From Planctomycetota bacterium (GTDB lineage: Bacteria > Planctomycetota > Planctomycetia > Pirellulales > Thermoguttaceae), in the NCBI GenBank assembly GCA_021784975.1, contig JAJYGU010000394.1:1-9090 (forward strand): a DNA stretch of 9,090 nt. The letters run 5' to 3'. The notes below the pieces were generated by a model. The model was not told the DNA's origin. It did no database searches and worked only from the letters and a program-made list of their open reading frames with translations. This document shows, in pieces, positions 5,487 to 9,090 of the stretch. Numbering within the stretch: position 1 is the stretch's first letter; each line of letters begins with the position of its first letter. The position numbers and the translations under genes were made by a program.

Positions 5487-8006
5487 ATGCTTGCGCGAAT
5501 TGCGAAATCGGGATTCCAATCTTGGCTTCTCCTCGCCGCGTGCGCCACGGCGTTCGCCGCCCCGGGCGATTGGCCCGAAGTCCGGCAGAACGGCTACCTC
5601 ACCGGCATCCAACCGTTGACCGGCAGAATGAAGCAGCCGCCGGTCTTGCTGGCTCAAATGGGTTTCGATCGTACTCAGCCGAACCTGCAAGCGGTCAGCC
5701 TGCCCGCTAGAAAAGAGTCCGTCGGCCTGGCGCTGGTGGACGGGGGGCTGCAATGCTACAACACTTCGGGCAGGCTGCGGTGGAAGTGCCATCCCGCCGG
5801 CATCAATTTTGTCGAGATTGTCGCGACGGAAGGTCTGGACGGCGACGGGGTGAAGGAACTGGTGGTCGAGACGCACAGCCGGATGTGGTTCTTCGATCCG
5901 GTCACCGGCAAGGTGAAATATTTTGTCGGCTGGGACACTTCGCCGGCCAACATCCGCAGCTATGGCCTGGTGAGGTTCCTCGACCTCGACGGCGACGGCC
6001 GGGAGGACTTCCTTTGCCTCGCCAACTTCGCCCAGCACCATGAGGTGCTTCTCAATAAGAACGGCAAGATGCAGCTTGCCTGGTGCCACGGCTGGCCGGA
6101 AAGCGTCACCACCAAAAAGGTCGCCACCACCTGGCCCGAGCCGCCTCAGGCCGACGCCGACGGCGACCGGAAACTCGAGATCGTGCTGTCGATGTTCAAT
6201 TCGGAGGAAGAGGGCGCCTGGCTGATCCGCATCTATGACGCCGTCACCGGCAAATTGAAGTACCGCATACCGGGCATGATCGCCGTGGCCACCGCCGACA
6301 TTGATCGCGACGGCCAGTCCGAGATCCTGGCGAACCTTTCGACCGATCCGACCGGCGTCAAGACGGGCGGGGCCCGAGTGCTGCGCATCCAAGCTGGGCC
6401 GAAGGCCCAAGGTTCTCCCAGCCCAGGGCAAGCGCAGCGCCGCCCTGGGAAGCGGTGGTCCGACGATTCCCGGTCTTTGGCCCAACGGGCCAAGGGTTCG
6501 CTGTCCTCCTCAGGCGGCACCAAGGTCGGGACCGACTGTGTGAAAGTGCTCTGGCAGGACGACCACGGGCGGGCAATGGCGCCGGCAACCGGCGCAGCAT
6601 TCCGCTTCACCCGCGGCGGGGCCACCTTCGCCTTGGAGGCCGCTCAAGATGGAAAGCTGGTCGAAAAGCCGTGGCACGCGCCGGCCGGGCCGTCCAAGCC
6701 GGTCTTTTTGGGGCTGCCCCGCGTACGAGGCCCAAATGTTCCTCTGAAACTGCTGGCCGTTGATCTGCACGGCACGGGGCGAAACGAGTTGCTGGTCTGC
6801 CGCGATTCGGTTTGTACGGCGCTGCGGCTGGAAGGCAACACGCTGGCAACCACCGGCGAGTATCGTACCAGCAGCGTTCCGGTAGTTGCCGATCTGGACG
6901 GGGATGGCAAACCGGAAATCGTCCTGACCACGGTCACGCCCGGCGGAACGCCAATCATTGAGGCCAGGACGCCGGCGCTGGGCAATAAGCTTCTGTGGCG
7001 GACGCAACTGCCGGCCGCCCGTCAGCCTGGCCTGCCCTATGGCCAACTTGCGTATCTCCGCACGGCTCGGTTTACGGGAAAGCCGACCCCGGACCTCTAC
7101 CTTTGGGCCGGGACGCCGCAGGTCCGGTCGGTGGCCCTGGAAGGAACCAGCGGACGCGTGCTGTGGGAGATGGGCGAGCTTGCGAAAATTGAACGATATT
7201 GCGGACCAGGGGTCAATCTGGCCGCCGCCTACGATTACAACGGCGACGGCAAGGAGGACCTCGTGTTCACCAACCCCGATTATTATTGTGTCGCTTCGGG
7301 AGCGACGGGCGAGCTGTTGGCAGGCCCGCTGTTTCCGCCAAGGATCTTCCACCAGCCCAGCCAGGGACTGTACACCTTTCCGGTCATCCTGGAGCAGCGA
7401 ACGTTCACGGGCGCCTCAGCCCCGAAGGGGACAGTCCCATTTTCGCGGCCGACCATGCAGCGCACGGTGTCTGCCGCGAAAATTAGGATAGTCCCCGTGA
7501 ACCGTCACCTGGAGCAGCCGGGCGGTAAACCTCTGGTCGGCCTGATCGACGGCCACTATTTCCAGGGCGTCATGTCGCTCGGCGGCCAGCCGCGTTGGTA
7601 CGCCAGGCCGAAGCTGGGCGAAAACCGCTGCGGCTGTGAAGGCTTCGTGCGGCTGGCCGACGGCCAGTGGCTCATGGGTTTTGGTCGTCAGAACGGGCGA
7701 TTCGCCTGCGTCAACGTTGCCGACGGCTCGTTGCGATGGGAGTTACCGCTGGACGCGGCCTGTGGCGACGTGGTTGCCGGCGACGTCGATGGCGACGGCG
7801 CGGCGGAGTTTCTCTTCGGCACCAGCCACGGCAAGCTGTACGCCGTCGGCGATCGCGGCGGCAAACCCCGCGTCCTCTGGACGCTCGACGCCGGCTCCGC
7901 CGTGAGCAACGTGATCTTGGCCGACGTCAACGGCGACGGGGCCTGCGAGATCATCGCGGCCCGCGGCGACGGCTATGTTTCGGTCTTTGGACCCGGCGGC
8001 CAATAG
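5487..8006 (+). CDS. Large exported FG-GAP/VCBS-type calcium-loop protein, carrying two repeat insertions
   Basis: An 839-aa exported protein. Residues 1-24 form a signal peptide with a hydrophobic 'WLLLAACATAFA' and likely signal-peptidase I cleavage at AFA|AP. 'LAAC' (16-19) also fits a lipobox, so a lipoprotein is possible. Eight DxDGDG-like calcium loops begin near residues 118, 166, 223, 271, 469, 583, 766 and 813, each followed by a hydrophobic strand such as 'KPEIVLTTV'. This is the FG-GAP/VCBS pattern of a beta-propeller, usually involved in surface binding or attached to polysaccharide enzymes; no catalytic motif is seen. Two stretches do not fit: residues ~303-336 are a translated copy of repeat family 1, and ~638-677 are a translated MITE flanked by a duplicated 'LEQ'. 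Both keep the frame open. The start is taken at ATG 5487; an in-frame GTG at 5478 would add three residues. No strong Shine-Dalgarno. Confidence 0.9.
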   Translation: MLARIAKSGFQSWLLLAACATAFAAPGDWPEVRQNGYLTGIQPLTGRMKQPPVLLAQMGFDRTQPNLQAVSLPARKESVGLALVDGGLQCYNTSGRLRWKCHPAGINFVEIVATEGLDGDGVKELVVETHSRMWFFDPVTGKVKYFVGWDTSPANIRSYGLVRFLDLDGDGREDFLCLANFAQHHEVLLNKNGKMQLAWCHGWPESVTTKKVATTWPEPPQADADGDRKLEIVLSMFNSEEEGAWLIRIYDAVTGKLKYRIPGMIAVATADIDRDGQSEILANLSTDPTGVKTGGARVLRIQAGPKAQGSPSPGQAQRRPGKRWSDDSRSLAQRAKGSLSSSGGTKVGTDCVKVLWQDDHGRAMAPATGAAFRFTRGGATFALEAAQDGKLVEKPWHAPAGPSKPVFLGLPRVRGPNVPLKLLAVDLHGTGRNELLVCRDSVCTALRLEGNTLATTGEYRTSSVPVVADLDGDGKPEIVLTTVTPGGTPIIEARTPALGNKLLWRTQLPAARQPGLPYGQLAYLRTARFTGKPTPDLYLWAGTPQVRSVALEGTSGRVLWEMGELAKIERYCGPGVNLAAAYDYNGDGKEDLVFTNPDYYCVASGATGELLAGPLFPPRIFHQPSQGLYTFPVILEQRTFTGASAPKGTVPFSRPTMQRTVSAAKIRIVPVNRHLEQPGGKPLVGLIDGHYFQGVMSLGGQPRWYARPKLGENRCGCEGFVRLADGQWLMGFGRQNGRFACVNVADGSLRWELPLDAACGDVVAGDVDGDGAAEFLFGTSHGKLYAVGDRGGKPRVLWTLDAGSAVSNVILADVNGDGACEIIAARGDGYVSVFGPGGQ
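6395..6493 (+). repeat. Palindromic repeat family 1, copy C, inside the FG-GAP gene
   Basis: TGGGCC-GAA-GGCCCA (6395-6409), then TTCTCCCAG, then CCCAGGGC...GCCCTGGG (6422-6429 with 6442-6449, longer loop than in A and B), a spacer, and TTGGCCC-AAC-GGGCCAA (6477-6493). The order matches copies A and B. It is read in frame as the basic, Gly/Ser/Pro/Gln-rich peptide around 'GPKAQGSPSPGQAQRRPG', unlike the beta-strand sequence on either side. It sits between the fourth and fifth calcium loops. I could not find a clean target duplication, so the insertion edges are approximate. Confidence 0.75.
7397..7508 (+). mobile_element. IS66-type MITE inserted in frame in the FG-GAP gene
   Basis: The ends are GCGAACGTTCAC (7397-7408) and GTGAACCGTCAC (7497-7508), inverted repeats matching at 9 of 12 positions to each other and at 9-10 of 12 to the intact element at 8018-8160. 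They are flanked by an exact 8-bp direct repeat, CTGGAGCA (7389-7396 and 7509-7516); the match runs to 11 bp if adjacent edge bases are counted. Inside is an imperfect hairpin whose arms start GGGGACAGTCCC (7427-7438) and end with TAGTCCCC (7489-7496), as in the other element. Element plus duplication is 120 nt, or 40 codons, with no in-frame stop. It is read as the peptide containing 'KGTVPFSRP' and 'IVPVNRH'. Removing it restores a smooth 'FPVILEQPGGKPLVGLIDG'. Confidence 0.8.
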
Positions 8007-8017
8007 GTAAGCGGCGT

Positions 8018-8160
8018 GTAACCGTTCACAGGCCGGGGACTGGCTCATTTTTCGCCCTTGGAGGGCGAAAAATGAGCCTGTCCCCTTGCGGGCGAAGGGG
8101 ACAGTCCCATTTTTGCGGCCTCCTGCCGCAAAAATCGGGACAGTCCCCGTGAACGGTTAC
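8018..8160. mobile_element. 143-bp IS66-type MITE just after the FG-GAP stop codon
   Basis: Perfect 12-bp terminal inverted repeats, GTAACCGTTCAC (8018-8029) and GTGAACGGTTAC (8149-8160), are flanked by an exact 8-bp direct repeat AGCGGCGT (8010-8017 and 8161-8168). Two hairpins fill the inside: 8035-8085 (22 bp with one T-T mismatch, 5-nt loop) and 8097-8148 (23-24 bp, 5-nt loop, arms carrying GGGGACAGTCCC). No transposase is encoded, so it would move only with help in trans. GTAA termini with 8-bp duplications are a known feature of the IS66 family, which suggests the mobilising transposase. Short open frames across it are the repeat read as protein ('KGTVPF...') and not genes. Confidence 0.82.
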
Positions 8161-8290
8161 AGCGGCGTTGTTAGACCGCCGGTGGTTGATGACCAATGTT
8201 CATGGCTGCGGTTGGCCGCCAGCCCGGCAATATCCTCGGCCTCTCCAATGCGGCCCAGGGCGGTGCGGGCCGAGACTTGCAAGAAACGGC
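8157..8290 (-). pseudogene. Possible remnant of a short-chain dehydrogenase C-terminus
   Basis: The minus frame reads 'ARTALGRIGEAEDIAGLAA' (about 8215-8270), which resembles the conserved C-terminal stretch of SDR oxidoreductases ('PLGRIGEPEDIA...FLAS'). The residues that follow do not continue the family, and no SDR Rossmann or YxxxK motif is nearby. The frame is closed by a TAA formed from the GTAA end of the adjacent MITE. It is most likely a decayed fragment; the similarity is short, so chance cannot be excluded. Confidence 0.35.
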
Positions 8291-8291
8291 A

Positions 8292-8351
8292 AGGCCCATC
8301 CTTTAACTGCCATTGGCCAATTTTACCCGGCCAATCGTTGAGGATGGGCCT
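8292..8351. repeat. 60-nt nested palindrome
   Basis: Outer arms AGGCCCATCCT (8292-8302) and AGGATGGGCCT (8341-8351) are perfectly complementary over 11 bp. Inner arms ATTGGCC (8312-8318) and GGCCAAT (8329-8335) are perfect over 7 bp. There is no U-tract on either strand, so it is not a classic terminator. It lies between two gene remnants, and I see no flanking direct repeat. It may be another small dispersed repeat. Confidence 0.65.
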
Positions 8352-8386
8352 CGTCTAAAACAATGATTGCATTGTGGGGCAGGAAG

Positions 8387-8588
8387 TCAAGGGGTAGGGC
8401 CGCGGGCCACAGCGCCACCCCTGGATGATCCGAGCACAACGTCGGGACGATGCTGGTTGAATGCCTCCCGGGCGATCCTCTGGGCTTCCTCGATATCGTC
8501 ATCGGGTAAGGTGGGGTTCAAGCTCGTGTGGCCGTGCTTCCTGAGGAAGGTCGGCTTCAGGCCGCCAGGAGTCGAGTGCCGGTAGAGG
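8387..8588 (-). pseudogene. Fragment of an alpha/beta-hydrolase (GSSRGGAVA nucleophile motif)
   Basis: A 66-codon minus-strand frame reads 'STPGGLKPTFLRKHGH', 'NPTLPDDDIEEAQRIAREAF' and 'RPDVVLGSSRGGAVA' in order. I recognise this as the N-terminal half of a small alpha/beta-hydrolase family in which 'GSSRGGA' is the nucleophile elbow (Gly-x-Ser-x-Gly type). Family members normally begin with a short 'LFLHG' strand before this and continue another ~100 residues to a catalytic His. Here the first strand is missing, replaced by the end of the 71-aa gene, and the frame stops ('RGPTP' then TGA) right after the elbow. Both ends are therefore lost, and it cannot be a working enzyme. Confidence 0.65.
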
Positions 8589-8804
8589 TTACCGGCGCGG
8601 CACGTCTTTCAGCATCGAGCGTATCGTCCTATCCAGGTCGTTGTCGTTCCACTGCCCGTGCTTCAGGATCGTGTCGGCAATAGCTTCTTTCACCCGGTCC
8701 ATCACTTCGGCTTGATCCAATCGGACTGGTATGAAGCCAAGCCCGAAGTATTCGTCCATCATTTCGCCGAGTTGTCGCTTGATCTGGTCTATCTTGTCCG
8801 GCAT
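8589..8804 (-). CDS. Small hypothetical protein, 71 aa
   Basis: A soluble, charged, probably helical 71-aa protein beginning 'MPDKIDQIKRQLGEMMDEYF' and ending 'RSMLKDVPRR'. I do not recognise the family. It has the best ribosome binding site in the window, AGGAG six nt before the ATG. A 30-aa ORF upstream ends one base before this ATG, so the two are probably translated together. Its stop codon abuts the hydrolase fragment, so the gene may sit on a rearrangement edge, though its own ORF looks intact. Confidence 0.7.
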   Translation of the reverse strand: MPDKIDQIKRQLGEMMDEYFGLGFIPVRLDQAEVMDRVKEAIADTILKHGQWNDNDLDRTIRSMLKDVPRR

Positions 8805-8805
8805 A

Positions 8806-8898
8806 TCACACTCCTATGGGTTGTTCAATTTCCGCCGCCAGTTCCACGACCTCCCTCGTCAGTTGCCCGAGATGTTTCTTGGCGGTCTCTTCATCCAT
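8806..8898 (-). CDS. Possible 30-aa peptide upstream of and coupled to the 71-aa gene
   Basis: The minus-strand ATG at 8898 opens 30 codons, 'MDEETAKKHLGQLTREVVEL' then ten more residues ending 'PIGV', with the stop TGA at 8806-8808. An in-frame TAG two codons upstream fixes this as the longest possible start. The composition (acidic/basic helix with regular Leu/Val) looks like coding sequence, and its stop is one base before the next ATG. No clear ribosome binding site precedes it, and its first 40 nt overlap the end of the membrane-protein frame. No known family. Confidence 0.45.
   Translation of the reverse strand: MDEETAKKHLGQLTREVVELAAEIEQPIGV
8811..8815 (-). promoter_or_regulatory. Ribosome binding site AGGAG of the 71-aa gene
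   Basis: On the minus strand AGGAG is followed by six bases (TGTGAT) and then the ATG at 8804. It lies inside the last codons of the upstream 30-aa ORF, an arrangement typical of translational coupling. It also fixes the start of the 71-aa gene, in a window where most genes lack such a site. Confidence 0.75.
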
Positions 8899-9089
8899 CT
8901 GCTATAGCACTTTCGGGGTGGAAAGGCAATCAGAGAGAGGATCACCACGCCGATCAATACGAAAAATTGTATCGCCTGCTGCCCGTTCCCCTGCCTGAAA
9001 CCGGCTTTCACCGCCCTTCCCGCCGCCTTCCTCGGGGCTTTCGGCAGCGAGTTTGGCGGGTTCATTGGGGCGGGCTGCCGTTGGGGCTG
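8859..9089 (-). CDS. C-terminal end of a single-pass membrane protein, partial
   Basis: The minus-strand frame is open to the window edge, so the start is probably outside; an internal ATG at 9065 would give 68 aa. A Pro/Gln-rich stretch ('QPQRQPAP', 'NPPNSLPKAP') leads to a basic segment, then a clear transmembrane helix 'AIQFFVLIGVVILSLIAF', then a short basic tail ending near 8859. The pattern suits a small anchored protein with a Pro-rich domain; no family is recognised. The stop overlaps the start of the 30-aa ORF by 40 nt in another frame, so one of the two may not be real, or they are packed in one operon. Confidence 0.45.
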   Translation of the reverse strand, partial: QPQRQPAPMNPPNSLPKAPRKAAGRAVKAGFRQGNGQQAIQFFVLIGVVILSLIAFPPRKCYSRWMKRPPRNISGN

Positions 9090-9090
9090 T

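Noticed and set aside
5064..6485. Long (473-codon) open frame on the minus strand
   Set aside because: It runs antisense to the signal peptide and calcium loops of the FG-GAP gene, crosses the repeat-filled intergenic region, and its ends are translated repeat sequence. High GC explains the lack of stops.
6510..7352. 280-codon minus-strand frame opposite the FG-GAP gene
   Set aside because: The plus strand carries repeated DxDGDG motifs in this stretch; the antisense frame has no recognisable domain.
8018..8160. Reading the paired hairpins as a REPIN mobilised by a REP-associated tyrosine (Y1) transposase
   Set aside because: REP/REPIN units do not normally leave target duplications, whereas both copies here have 8-bp direct repeats at their ends; the IS66-type explanation fits better.
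8086..8358. 90-codon plus-strand frame starting in the MITE
   Set aside because: Its N-terminus is the hairpin repeat read as protein and the rest lies opposite the SDR-like remnant; no gene-like signal.

Overview
The window looks like a planctomycete chromosome segment, or a close relative within the PVC bacteria. This is inferred from content only: a sulfatase, a Tat-exported Gfo/Idh/MocA oxidoreductase, a large secreted FG-GAP (calcium-loop) protein, high GC, weak or absent Shine-Dalgarno sites at most genes, and dispersed GC-rich palindromic repeats of a kind that often ends up translated inside planctomycete proteins.

Layout. Positions 2-1063 (+) are the 3' part of a sulfatase resembling heparan N-sulfatases, followed by a Tat-signal Gfo/Idh/MocA oxidoreductase (1195-2508, +). 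The two probably belong to one carbohydrate-breakdown locus. Convergent to them, on the minus strand, is a 590-aa protein with a P-loop like those of PEP carboxykinase and HPr kinase (2582-4354). Upstream of it are a strong minus-strand terminator (4403-4444) and a DUF2294-family gene (4614-4994). A repeat-filled intergenic region (about 5000-5480) separates these from a divergent 839-aa exported protein with eight calcium-loop motifs (5487-8006, +). The last kilobase (8010-9090) holds a small inverted-repeat element, two probable gene remnants (SDR-like and alpha/beta-hydrolase-like), a 60-nt palindrome, a 71-aa gene with a clear ribosome binding site, a 30-aa ORF just upstream of it, and the end of a single-pass membrane protein.

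Main observation. Two small non-autonomous elements of the same type lie about 500 bp apart. One (8018-8160) starts 11 nt after the FG-GAP stop codon, has perfect 12-bp terminal inverted repeats beginning GTAA, and is flanked by an exact 8-bp direct repeat. The other (7397-7508) lies inside the FG-GAP gene, has diverged copies of the same ends, and is also flanked by an 8-bp direct repeat (11 bp if the edges are included). Element plus duplication is exactly 120 nt, so the insertion added 40 codons without breaking the frame. GTAA ends with 8-bp duplications are the known signature of the IS66 transposase family, so these are best explained as IS66-mobilised MITEs. A second, unrelated palindromic repeat family occurs three times: an inverted pair at 5162-5361 and one in-frame copy in the same FG-GAP gene at 6395-6493. 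One gene has therefore absorbed two different repeat families as protein sequence.

I see no CRISPR array, tRNA, rRNA or defence system.
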